NCBI GenBank assembly: GCA_964482035.1
Contig: CAYZVC010000003.1
Location: 124,001-188,000 of the forward strand
From: JANJWP01 sp964482035
GTDB taxonomy: Bacteria; Patescibacteriota; Gracilibacteria; BD1-5; UBA2023
Reading direction: 5' to 3'
Length of the DNA: 64,000 nt
Shown: positions 26,528 to 36,174 of the stretch, piece by piece
Layout of the letters: every line of letters starts with the position of its first letter
Numbering within the stretch: position 1 is the stretch's first letter
Program-made: the position numbers and the translations under genes
Notes under the pieces: generated by a model
What the model was told of the DNA's origin: nothing
Seen by the model: the letters and a program-made list of their open reading frames with translations, nothing else
The model's database searches: none

Positions 26528-29500
26528 TTAGAACCCTACCGCACCCGGAGTAGCCGGTACGGTGGTTCCGCCCGGAACGCCGCCCGGAGTCACGCCCGGA
26601 GTAGTGGTGTTGTTGTTCGGATTGTTCGGATTGTCCCCGCCCTTTCCTCCGCCGCCCACGCCCGTATTGAACGCGACGCCGGCAGCGACGTTGGTCGCGT
26701 TGGTTTCCTTGGTTCCCACGGTCGCGAGAAGGTCGGAAGTGACTTCCGGAATCGTCGGTTCGCACGTGGTTTGTCCGTTCGGTCCGGTGACGCAGAGGTT
26801 GATGTTCTGGATCAGGTAGGTGTCGTTGAGGCACTTCGCGAAGCGGGTGTAGGCGAGGTCACTCGTAAGTTTGATGTCCGGACGGAACGCGCCTTCGGCC
26901 TTCGAACCGTTGTTCAAGAGGAGCTTGCGGACGTCGTCGACCGAACCGATTTCTGCGGCTCCGACCTTTTTCGCCTGTTCGTTGATGGTCGCGCGAAGCG
27001 ATTCGAGGACGAAAGTCGGGATTTCCGAGACGAGCTGGCGGCGCATCGCGGCGCTTTCGAACTTGGTCGGTTCGACGTTGACCGCCTTGACGGTACCGGC
27101 TACCGGAACGATCTCCTGGAAGCGCTTGTAGGACTTGCCGTCCGCGCCGATCGCGACCTGGTGGAAGTTGACGAACCCGATCGCGTTCTTGATTTCACGG
27201 GTGTTGTTGTTAATGGAGTCGAGCTTGCCGAGTTCCTTGGAATATTCGGCACGGGCCTTTCCGAGAGCGGCGAGCGCCTCCTTCTGGTCCTTTTCCTTTC
27301 CGAGACCGGTCTTCGCGAGGAGGTTCTTGTCGAAAGTGCCTCCGAGGTTCCACGCGGAATCGACGTCGGCGAGCTTGAGGTCTTTCTGGGTACCCTTGTA
27401 TCCGGTGCGTTCTACGAAGTCCTTGAACGCCTTCGCGTCGGTCTTGATGGCGTCGAAGTTGCGGATGCGCCAGTCGCCGGCGGTTTCCTGAAGGACCATG
27501 TTGAGAAGTTCGCGCTTGTCTGCGGCGGAATCCTTGGCATGGGCGGCGGCGAGAGTCGCGAGCGGTTTCTTGCCTTCGATCTTCACGTGCGAAAGGAGCT
27601 TGTACGCGCCTTCCGGATTTCCAGAAGCGTACGCTTTGGCGATGGCTTCCTGAAGGGCCGGAATGCCGGTGAGGCGTTCGCGGATATTGCGGCTCGAGAT
27701 GCCCTTCATGGCGGAAGAGACTTCGTTGCGGAGCTTGTCGTTGGAAGCGGCGACGTAGATGGATTCGGCATTCTTCGCACCGGCTTCGGCCGGAAGTCCG
27801 GCAGCGTCGAGCGGAACGTCGCTGACGACGAGGGTATTCACCGAGGTTTCGCCTTCCTTCATGGAATCCGAGACGAGTTCGAGGTGTTTGAAATAGAGCG
27901 GCTTCTTGCTCTTGATTACGCCGTTTTCGATCTTGAGGTCGGTACGGTTTTCGAGTTTGTAATTCTTCGCCGGGTCGATGGCGTATTCGTAGCCTTCCGG
28001 AGTCTGCTTGAGCGAGATTCCGTACTTGTCGAGACCACCCTTTCCGAGACGTACGGCATCGAGGGCGGCGAGGGTTCCCACCTTGCCTTCGGTAACGCTC
28101 GCGGAAATCTTTTCCCCGTTGAGCTTCACGAACGCCTTCACGGGAACGATTCCGAAGAGGAGCGCCACGCCGGCGCCTACGCCCTTGACTTCCCAACCGG
28201 CGTCAGAACGGACGAGACGGTCGGTGAGTTCGAGGAGGTACGCGTCGCGGACGGCCTTGGATACGGCCTTGTCGCGTTCCGGATTCCCGGTGCGCATCGA
28301 TTCGAACGCGCGGTTGAATTCCTTCGCGTCTTCGAGATTTTCCTTGGGCACCTTGGTTTCGTCCATCTTTCCGGTAGCCGGATCGATGAGGGAATCGTAG
28401 GCCTTGGCCGCTTCTTTCACCTTTCCGATGATTTCGCGTTCGCGGTCGTTGAGGTTGGCATTCACTTCTACGGCGAGACCGAGAGCGAATCCGAAGAGCT
28501 TGAATGCCGGAGTGACGCGCACTTCGACGTTCTGCTTCGAATCGGAAGTGGCCCAACCGAACTTGTCGGTCTTGCCTCCGGTTTTGATTTCTTCGCTCGC
28601 GATGCCCTTATGGGTCCTCCAGTCGAGGTAGACCGGACCGAGGATCGCGCCGAGGCCGATGGACTTGAGCGTATCGGTAATATCCTGGAAAGTGACGTTC
28701 CAACCCTTGCCTTCGCCCTTCTTTTCGAGCGCGTCGGCAACGTCGAACATGCGCTTCACGAGTTCGCCTTCCTTGCCCATGAGGACGTGGAGGAGTCCGC
28801 CCGAAGAAGAAGTCTCTTTCAATTTCTGACCGACGGTACGTTCGTAGAGCGAAGAGATGGCGACGATACGGAGGGAGAGGTTCTCGACGAAATCGGCGCG
28901 GACCTTCTTGGATTCCTCTTCGTTCTTCACGTTGATCGGCGCTCCGGCGAGGCGGATGACGAGACGGTCGAAATCCTGTTCGTTTCCGACGATGCGCGGA
29001 TCGGCGAGAAGCTTCTTGAGCTGGATGCGGCCGAAACCCGTAACGCGTTCCCCCTTCGCGTTCTGGAACAGGCTTTCGTCGGCGGTAAGGAATTCGCGCT
29101 TGGCGGCGAATCCGGAAAGGACTTCCTTGGTTTCTGCCTTCGGTGCGGCCGGCTTGGCGTCCTTGGTTACGACCACGGTTTCCGCTGCGGCGGTTGCGGG
29201 CTTCGCGGCCTTCGCGTCGGCGACCACTACGGTTTCGGCGCCCGGAGCCTTGTCGGCCTTCGGAGCGGAAACTTCCGCCTTCAAAGACTCGAGACGGGTC
29301 TTGAGTTCGGCGAAAAGTTCGTAGAAATCCTTCATCTCCCCATTGTAGAGGGCCTTGATTTCCTGTTCCTGGCTCGCCTTGAGTCCGTTGAGCGCGCCGA
29401 GGCGTTCGATGGAAGAGCGGAGTGCCGCGACCTTTTCGGGATTCGGGTTCTTTTCCGTGCGGAGTTCCGCGGCTGCGGAGCGGAGATTGTCCATGAGCTT

Positions 29501-29629
29501 CTCGGAGTAGTACCGGGAAGTCTTGCGGAGTTCTTCGAGGGTGACGCCGTTCTTGTCGGAGTCGAGGCGTTCAACGGCATCGAGAAGTTCGGATGCCTTG
29601 AAGTTGGATGCCTGGCTGGTTCCTGCCAT
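26528..29629 (-). CDS. Very large protein of unknown function (1033 residues)
   Basis: It starts MAGTSQASNF with no signal peptide. Near residue 23 is an EF-hand-like loop (LDSDKNGVTLEEL), so calcium binding is possible. Residues 1-120 look helical; a Pro/Ala/Lys/Val-rich linker (AAETVVVTKDAK and similar) joins a mixed domain that includes a Gly/Leu-rich, possibly membrane-associated stretch (FGFALGLAVEV). The C-terminal 70 residues are Asn/Gly/Pro/Thr-rich, ending VPGGTTVPATPGAVGF. It has no UGA codons. I cannot name a family. Confidence 0.75.
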   Translation of the reverse strand: MAGTSQASNFKASELLDAVERLDSDKNGVTLEELRKTSRYYSEKLMDNLRSAAAELRTEKNPNPEKVAALRSSIERLGALNGLKASQEQEIKALYNGEMKDFYELFAELKTRLESLKAEVSAPKADKAPGAETVVVADAKAAKPATAAAETVVVTKDAKPAAPKAETKEVLSGFAAKREFLTADESLFQNAKGERVTGFGRIQLKKLLADPRIVGNEQDFDRLVIRLAGAPINVKNEEESKKVRADFVENLSLRIVAISSLYERTVGQKLKETSSSGGLLHVLMGKEGELVKRMFDVADALEKKGEGKGWNVTFQDITDTLKSIGLGAILGPVYLDWRTHKGIASEEIKTGGKTDKFGWATSDSKQNVEVRVTPAFKLFGFALGLAVEVNANLNDREREIIGKVKEAAKAYDSLIDPATGKMDETKVPKENLEDAKEFNRAFESMRTGNPERDKAVSKAVRDAYLLELTDRLVRSDAGWEVKGVGAGVALLFGIVPVKAFVKLNGEKISASVTEGKVGTLAALDAVRLGKGGLDKYGISLKQTPEGYEYAIDPAKNYKLENRTDLKIENGVIKSKKPLYFKHLELVSDSMKEGETSVNTLVVSDVPLDAAGLPAEAGAKNAESIYVAASNDKLRNEVSSAMKGISSRNIRERLTGIPALQEAIAKAYASGNPEGAYKLLSHVKIEGKKPLATLAAAHAKDSAADKRELLNMVLQETAGDWRIRNFDAIKTDAKAFKDFVERTGYKGTQKDLKLADVDSAWNLGGTFDKNLLAKTGLGKEKDQKEALAALGKARAEYSKELGKLDSINNNTREIKNAIGFVNFHQVAIGADGKSYKRFQEIVPVAGTVKAVNVEPTKFESAAMRRQLVSEIPTFVLESLRATINEQAKKVGAAEIGSVDDVRKLLLNNGSKAEGAFRPDIKLTSDLAYTRFAKCLNDTYLIQNINLCVTGPNGQTTCEPTIPEVTSDLLATVGTKETNATNVAAGVAFNTGVGGGGKGGDNPNNPNNNTTTPGVTPGGVPGGTTVPATPGAVGF

Positions 29630-29683
29630 GGGGGAAGGGTTTTAAAACTATTCCCAATGACTTTACTATATGTTTTCCTTTCG

Positions 29684-29722
29684 TGCAAAAAACCGAAAGC
29701 CGGCCCTTGCGGACCGGCTTTC
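29684..29722 (-). terminator. Terminator of the TGPE-tailed surface gene
   Basis: AAAGCCGG / CCGGCTTT hairpin followed on the minus strand by GGTTTTTTGC. Confidence 0.8.
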
Positions 29723-29742
29723 TTTGGGGTGTGGCTTGCGTA

Positions 29743-30459
29743 TTAGGCCTTCTTGCGGCGGAATGCCACGAGGGAAAGCGAGAGGAGCGCTGCGAGCGCG
29801 AGAAGGAGGAATGCTTCCGGACCGGTCTTGACCGCGGTGGCCTTCACCGGGGTCGGTGCCGGCTTCGGAGCCGGAGCCGGAGCGGCTTCGGACGCGAACG
29901 CGACACATTCGTAGTGGAGCTGTACCGGACCGTCCTTTCCAGCGGCGGTAACGTCGTGGAAAGCGACCGGGAACTTGGCGAGACCTACGACTTCTCCGGC
30001 CTTCTTATCGGTCTTTTCGAGCGAGTAGTTGGCGCCGAGGTCGGCTTCCATCATGGTGACGGTCTTTCCCGGATCGAGGACGTATTCCTGTTTTCCGCTT
30101 CCGGTAAGGGAGTCTACCCAGAGGACTTCGGAACCGTACTTCCAGAAGGTCGCCGGATCGGACGGGGTGGACTTCCAAGAAGTCGCGTCGCCGCCGAGGT
30201 TGACGATTTCCGGGTAAACCTGTTCGTCCTTGTAGGCGATCTGTTCGGTCGCGTTCTTATTGGTCCAGGTGTCGTAGAGGCCGGTAATCTTCTGACCTAC
30301 GGCGACCTTTCCTCCATCGAAACACTGGTTGCAGTTGTTGGCGGCGAAGAAAGCCTGGGTGGAACATTCGATTTCCTTGTAATCGCCGGGAAGGGCGAAG
30401 GCCTGGGAAACCGTTACGAGAGTAAGCGCGGCGGCGAGGGTGAGGGACGTGGCCTTCAT
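29743..30459 (-). CDS. Secreted protein with a TGPE-type C-terminal anchor
   Basis: A 238-residue protein with a signal peptide (LTLAAALTLVTVSQAFA), a beta-rich body with paired Cys (ECSTQ, NCNQCFDG), a Pro/Ala linker and a C-terminal tail of KTGPE, one hydrophobic helix (LLLALAALLSLSLVAF) and RRKKA. That layout is that of a sortase-type sorting signal, although the motif is TGPE and not LPXTG. A sortase is encoded at 55898 and could be the processing enzyme. No UGA codons. Confidence 0.8.
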   Translation of the reverse strand: MKATSLTLAAALTLVTVSQAFALPGDYKEIECSTQAFFAANNCNQCFDGGKVAVGQKITGLYDTWTNKNATEQIAYKDEQVYPEIVNLGGDATSWKSTPSDPATFWKYGSEVLWVDSLTGSGKQEYVLDPGKTVTMMEADLGANYSLEKTDKKAGEVVGLAKFPVAFHDVTAAGKDGPVQLHYECVAFASEAAPAPAPKPAPTPVKATAVKTGPEAFLLLALAALLSLSLVAFRRKKA

Positions 30460-30530
30460 AACCGGATGCGGAAGGGATAAAACGGACTTGGGCGGATATT
30501 ACGCCCGCGTACGTGGAAGTCAAAAATTTT

Positions 30531-30559
30531 TTGCCCGGGAACGGCTTCCCGTATATAAT
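30531..30559 (+). promoter_or_regulatory. Promoter of the frr-mfd operon
   Basis: -35 TTGCCC (30531-30536), 17-bp spacer, -10 TATAAT (30554-30559); consensus -10. Confidence 0.8.
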
Positions 30560-30587
30560 CCCCGTGATTTTTATCCATCCTCGAAAT

Positions 30588-31127
30588 ATGCTCGAAAATC
30601 TCCACAACGACCTCGCGAAGGCCGAAGAACACCTCCACAACGAATTCAACAAGCTCCAGGTCGGCCGCGCGAACCCGGCGATCGTCGAAGGAATCACCGT
30701 ACTCGCGTACGGTAGTCTCGGCCCGCTCCGCAACGTCGCTTCCATCGGCGTTCTCGACGCGCAGACCCTTTCCATCCAGCCGTACGACCGCTCCCTCATC
30801 AAGGACATCGACCGCGCCATCACCGACGCCAACCTCGGACTCAACCCGCAGAACAACGGCGAGACCATTCTCATCCGCATCCCCACCCTCACCGAAGAAC
30901 GCCGCCGCGACCTCGCGAAAATCGCGAAGAAGCTCGCCGACGAAGGCAAGGTCGCCGTCCGCAACATCCGCGCCGACTACCTCAAGAAGATCAAGGCGCA
31001 GGGCGACGAAGTGTCCGAAGACATGGTAGCCCAGCAGGAAAAAGACCTCCAGAAAGCCGTCGACGCCGAATCGAAGAAGATCGACGAACTCCTCGCCAAG
31101 AAGGAAACCGACATCATGAAGGTGTAA
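30588..31127 (+). CDS. frr: Ribosome recycling factor
   Basis: A 179-residue RRF that splits post-termination ribosomes together with EF-G. The typical signatures are present: KLQVGRANPAIVEGI, NPQNNGETILIRIPTLTEER and RRDLAKIAKKLADEGKVAVR. Length is within the usual 180-185. The ATG at 30588 follows the promoter; upstream in-frame codons precede the predicted transcription start. No UGA codons. First gene of an operon that continues through mfd. Confidence 0.97.
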   Translation: MLENLHNDLAKAEEHLHNEFNKLQVGRANPAIVEGITVLAYGSLGPLRNVASIGVLDAQTLSIQPYDRSLIKDIDRAITDANLGLNPQNNGETILIRIPTLTEERRRDLAKIAKKLADEGKVAVRNIRADYLKKIKAQGDEVSEDMVAQQEKDLQKAVDAESKKIDELLAKKETDIMKV

Positions 31128-31143
31128 TTCCTAACCTTACGCC

Positions 31144-31542
31144 ATGCACTCTTTTGCCGGAAATATCAGGGTCGGTTGACCTTCGGAAATCGCGGACGTC
31201 CCGTTCAACGTAGTGAAAAACGAGACGGACTCGGGGACGACTTTCTTTTTGTTCGGGACGACGCCCTTGGCGTCTTCCAAAGAACTCATCGAATTCGTTG
31301 CGGGAAAAGTGACGGGCGAAATCCTGTCCTTCGACGTATCCATCGATACCGAGGATCAGCTCATCCTGGTTCGAAAGGAGCCTTCCGAATGACGGTACGG
31401 TTTCGTTGCCGTACACGGAAAAGGCTTTTCAGAAGCGGTCCTCTTGTCCGAAACCCTTCCGTGAAACGTGGTGTCGGTTCGTGAGGCCGAATCAAGCGAT
31501 AAGCTCGGGGGCAGGGTCGTCAAGATAGACGTATTGGATTAA
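31144..31542 (+). CDS. Unknown 132-residue protein between frr and mfd
   Basis: It starts 16 bp after frr and ends at a TAA (31540) 12 bp before the likely mfd start. Three UGA codons (31177, 31390, 31462) are Gly. The sequence is beta-rich, with TTFFLFGTTPLASSKELIEF and ILVRKEPSEG; no signal peptide or membrane helix. The same frame continues into mfd after the TAA, so one could suspect a single broken gene, but Mfd homology appears to begin only after the stop. Confidence 0.6.
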
Positions 31543-31554
31543 CAACTGAAACTT

Positions 31555-34500
31555 TTGCGCACGATTTCCGAGTGAGACGGCTTTTCGGGATCGGGGAATC
31601 CGTTTTCCCGGTCCTTTTTGGTCGACGGGAAATTCGCGTCGGGCAAAAAAATCCTCCACGTCTTCGACGAACAGTCCTCGGCCCGGCATTTCGCCGAGAC
31701 GCGCGGGTACGTGCTAGCGCTTCCGGATGCGGCAATTCCGTCCTCGGCTAGTCCTCGGTCGGATTGAACCGGCGGAACCGCAGCGACTTTAACCCAGTTA
31801 GGAGCCAGGTCCGCCGGTTCAATCCGACCTGCGGAGGCCTTCATCCGAAACGCCGCACCCGGAAGCGCTCCAGCCATGATTCAGGACGACGCGGGCCTCT
31901 TCGACTTCGTAGCGGCAAAAGAGGGCGAATTCGTTTGCACCTACGGGATTTTCGACGCAAAACGGTTCTCGGCGTACTTTTTGAACAAGAAGACTTTCCG
32001 CGTTTCGGTGGGCGACAAACTCGACGAACGCGCGTTCGTCTCGAAACTTCTGACCTTCCTCTACGCGTTCCAGGAATATTCCGCGGACCCGTGGACGTAC
32101 CGCCGCGACGGCGATAACGTCACGGTGCGGACTTCCCGCGAACGCGTGATGGTCAGTTTTTTCGACGGCGAAGTGGACGGAATTTCGATGACCGGGCTCC
32201 TGGGCGGCAAACCGGTTTCCATCCAGACCTTCGTGTTCCCCGACCGCACGCCGGGAGAACGGCTCGTCGACGCCCCGGACAGCGTGAACGCGTCAGTCGC
32301 CGAAGGGGCGGCGGTGTTTTTCCACGACCCCGATTTCGCACGCCATTTCCCCGCGGTTCGAAAAGAACTCCCCGATGCGGCGGTATTCTGGGGGATCCCC
32401 AAGGGCAACGCTACCGATTTGGGCATCCGCGATGCGGAAATCCACTCGGAAGAAGAGCTTCGCGCCATTCTCGAAAACCCCAACTGCTCGGTAAACGTCT
32501 TTTCGCGTAGGCCGGAAAGCGTGAAGGCGCTCGTGAAGGCGGATTCCGGCGCCCGCATCGCGTACTTCGATCCGCCGAAAAGCGTCCGCCTCGGCAGTTT
32601 CGTCACGCAGGATGACGAAGGCTACCCCGAGTGGTTCCTTTCGGACGACGTGCTCTCCCCGCTCTTCGTAAAGGAACGCACCGGCAAATCGGTCGCCGAC
32701 CGGATGGATCTGCTTCTGAAGATCGCGCCCGGCGACTACGTCGTGCACCGCGACCACGGCGTGGGAATCTTCCACGGCACCGAAAAGAAATCCCTCGGCG
32801 GGAACGAACGCGAATTCGTCCGCCTCGAATACGCCGGAAACGACGTGCTTTTCGTGCCGCTTTCCGAAGTCTTCCGCATCAGCAAATACATCGGCGAAGA
32901 CAAGCCGAAACTCCAGAAGCTCGGCGGGACCGAGTGGAAAAAAGCGGTCGAAAAGGCGGAAATGGACGCGGAAAAGGTCGCCGTCGAACTGCTCGACATA
33001 TATGCCAAGCGCAAACTCGCCTCAAGACCGCCCAACGTTCCGAGAGAAAAAGAGGAGGAATCCTTCCGAAAGGCCTTCCAATACGCCCATACCGCCGACC
33101 AGCTCCGCGCCATCGAGGAAATCCTCGCCGATTTGGCGGGAAGCGAACCCATGGACCGACTGCTTTCCGGCGACGTGGGATTTTGAAAGACCGAAGTCGC
33201 TATGAACGCCGCGTACCGTTCCATTCTGAACGGTCGGCAAGTCGCCTTCGTATCGCCGCTCGTCGTGCTCGCGTACGAGCATTTCGAATCGCTCACCAAA
33301 CGTTTCGAGCCCTATGGGATCAACGTGGCCGTACTGACCCGTTTTTCGAAAGAAGCCGAAGAAAAACTCGTTCTGAAGGGGCTTCGCGACGGCACGGTCG
33401 ACATCGTCGTCGGCACGCACCGCTTGCTTTCCACCGACGTCCGTTTCCGCGACCTCGGACTTTTGGTAGTGGACGAAGAACACCGTTTCGGAGTATTGGA
33501 CAAGGAAAAGATCGCCGCGTTCCGCGAAAACGTCGACATCCTTTCACTTTCCGCGACCCCGATTCCGCGAAGCCTCAACCTGGCGCTCTCGGGAGTGCGA
33601 AAAGTCTCGCTTCTCACTACTCCGCCACCCCGAAAGAAACCCATCGTCACGAGCGTGGCCAGATGGGACAAAGACCTCGTCCGCAACGCGATTGAGATGG
33701 AAATCGAACGTGGCGGACAGGTCATCGTGCTGCATAACCGTGTGCGCTCGCTCTCGAAGATCGAGGCCGAAATCCGAACCGCCTGCGAAGGCCGCGACCT
33801 CAAAATCGCCACCGTGCACGGCCAGATGTCCGGCACCGAACTCGAAGACCGCATCCTCGAATTCAAGCACGGTGATTTCGACGTTCTTCTTTCGACCACC
33901 GTCGTGGAAAACGGGGTGAATTTCCTACGGGCGAACACCATCCTCATCGACGAAGCCGACGAATTCGGACTCGCTTCGCTCCACCAGCTGCGCGGCCGCG
34001 TCGGACGAAAAGACGTGCAGGCTTACTGTCACCTGCTCTACCGCAAGGAAATCCTCCCCGACGATTCCAAAAAGCGCCTCGTCGCCATCGCGTCGAACTC
34101 GCATTTGGGTGCCGGTTTCGAAATCAGCATGCGCGACCTCGAAATCCGCGGCGCGGGCGAAATTCTCGGCCTCAAGCAATCCGGCCGCACCAAGGAAACC
34201 GGACTTCCGCTCTACTTCCGCCTTCTCGAAGAAAAAGTGGCGGAACTCTCCACGGGCAAAAAGCGGGCGCCGGATACCAAGATCGACCTCGATTTCTCCT
34301 ACGGGATCCCGGATTCGTTCTTCGACTCCGAAATCGACAAGCTCCACTTCTTCCGTTCGCTCGAATCGGTACGGAACGAAAAAGAGCTCGACTACTCCCG
34401 CGACGGATTCCTCGAAGGCCGCGAAAGACTGCCGGAAGGGGTGGAAAACTTCTTCCTCCTCGTCCGCGCGCGCATCCGTTTGGCGAAACTCAAGGTCGCC

Positions 34501-34695
34501 TCGCTCCGCAAAATGGGCAACTCGTACGTGTTCGAATTCGCGGAAGGAACGGAAGTCGCCGACCTTCGGAAATTTCTCGAAATCGACAAGGACGGCACGT
34601 TCGTCTTCACGGGGAACGGAAAAATCCGCGTGGACACGACGGAATACCGGGGGGATCTCGATTTTTTACAGCGGACGGTAGCCTCTATCAAATAA
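31555..34695 (+). CDS. mfd: Transcription-repair coupling factor
   Basis: A 1046-residue ATPase that removes stalled RNA polymerase and recruits excision repair, slightly short for the family (about 1150). An N-terminal UvrB-like part is followed by the polymerase-interaction domain (PGDYVVHRDHGVGIFHG, near residue 391) and helicase motifs: Walker A GDVGF-G-KTEVAM with the first loop Gly of GKT encoded by UGA at 33184, DEEH box LVVDEEHRFG, and TTVVENGVN. The C-terminal TRCF domain is present. I placed the start at TTG 31555, just after the TAA at 31540; CTG 31546 is an alternative. UGA-Gly also at 31573 and 31765. Hairpin repeat copy 3 lies in frame at codons 68-92. Confidence 0.93.
31757..31829 (+). 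repeat. Structured hairpin repeat, copy 3 (inside mfd)
   Basis: Perfect 20-bp arms (31757-31776 and 31810-31829) flank a core of GCAGCGACTT, TAAC-CCA-GTTA and GGAGCCAG. The inner stem differs from copies 1 and 2 (TAGG/CCTA) by compensatory changes on both sides. It is translated as part of Mfd with no stop, because the UGA in its left arm (31765) is Gly. Confidence 0.9.
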
Positions 34696-34706
34696 TTCCC
34701 GCACAC

Positions 34707-36101
34707 ATGCCGGAAAACGATTCTTCCCCGATACTCGAAATCGCGAAAGCGGTCGCGCTTTCGTCGCTCATCGCCGCAGCGGTCTATGCCGGGTGAGCCA
34801 AGGATTGGAAATTCCCGACGTTTGAACGGACGCAACGGATCCAGAATCCGTCAGTTGAAACGCCGCGAAGGACGCCCGCGCTTTCCACGACCGTTTCCGA
34901 GCCGGTTCAGAAATTCGCGGATACCAAATATCCCGGCTGCGACCTGCCGGATCTCGCCATGCCGGACGGTTCGATCTGGTCTTCGTGCGAACACGGCGCG
35001 AGAAGCGCGTATCGGGCGTACTCCGGAAAGGTTTGTCCGAAAGACGGCGCCTGCAGGCCCGAAACTTCGCCCGCGAGCCAAGGCTCCGTTCAATCCAAAG
35101 CCGTCATGGACGCGTTGGGTTCGGCGGTTTGCGAAAAGGGATACCGGCTCCCCACGAAAGACGAATACGCGTCCGTCGCGGCGTCGGTCGTATGAAAATC
35201 GGGGGCGTCCGGCAACCGCGTAATCAACGGGAACGATAACATCGACTATTTCGCGCGGTTCTTCAAGATTCCGAGAAATACGGGCGCAGGCGCCAAGAAC
35301 GTGGGGTATTGGGCGACGGAAACGGTCGGCGGGGGCGTTGGCGGATACCTCATCCTCACGAATTCGCAGGCGCTCGTTTTCGACTCGTTCCCCCCGCAAG
35401 GGCTCAGGTACCGCTGCGTAAAGGATGCGGCGGCTTCGAAAGAAGACCCGTCGAAAACCGAAGGCGCCGCGAGTGAATACGGGAACGACGGGAACACCGT
35501 CGTATTCTGAAACCTTCCCGAAGCCCGAACCTCCCCTAACCACGACTATTCGAATTACGTCTCGAGCGGCGCGACGAAATTCCCGTACTGCTCGGCAAAC
35601 GATATCGCGTTCGTCGGGTGACAAGTCTGGGCGGCATGCAACCTCTGAGCGTCCTCGCCCTACGCCTACCAGCCGCTTTCGGCATGTTCGGGAAAATGAT
35701 CGACGACCGACTGCGCGAAGGACGCGCGCGGAAAATGGCTCGGGACGCTGGTTTCCGAAGCCGACGCCGTTTCGTCTTGTCCGAAAGGTTACCGGTTGCC
35801 GACGAAAAAAGATTTCGAAACCCTCGTAACGACGACCGGCGGAACGGTGAACGGGAAGGAAATCGCGAATTCCCAAGGATATCTCGACCTCTTCACGAAC
35901 GTATTGAAACTCCCTCCCGGAGGATACGCGGACGGATCGAACGGCGAATACTACGGACAGGGCGGACAAGGCCACTATTGGTACGCCGATCCCATGGGCG
36001 AACGCGTGGCCGGATTCGTTTTAGTAACGAGCCTCCAAGCGTTCGATATGGCCGTTACGGGCGACAAATCGCTTCGATCGGTACGCTGCATCCTTCGATA
36101 G
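34707..36101 (+). CDS. Secreted protein with two FSU-major-paralogous-type repeats
   Basis: A 464-residue protein with an N-terminal membrane anchor (VALSSLIAAAVYAGW). Two repeats each begin with a Cys-x-KGYRLPTK motif (CEKGYRLPTKDEYAS, CPKGYRLPTKKDFET) and end with an RCV/RCI strand, as in the Fibrobacter succinogenes major paralogous domain. Six UGA-Gly codons (34794, 35193, 35508, 35619, 35646, 35697) make it among the most UGA-dense genes here; the standard code would shred it. It follows mfd by 11 bp. Probably a surface-exposed, sugar- or partner-binding protein. Confidence 0.82.
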
Positions 36102-36174
36102 GCGTTCGATTTTTCAACGGAATCGGGTATAGTCTCCGAAACGGACGCATCGTCCCATCATCAAAGACCGTCTT

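Noticed and set aside
31540..31542. mfd as a single gene broken by a TAA
   Set aside because: Mfd-like sequence starts only after the TAA, and the upstream 132-residue ORF has its own ATG and spacing after frr, so two genes fit better than a pseudogene. This is not certain.
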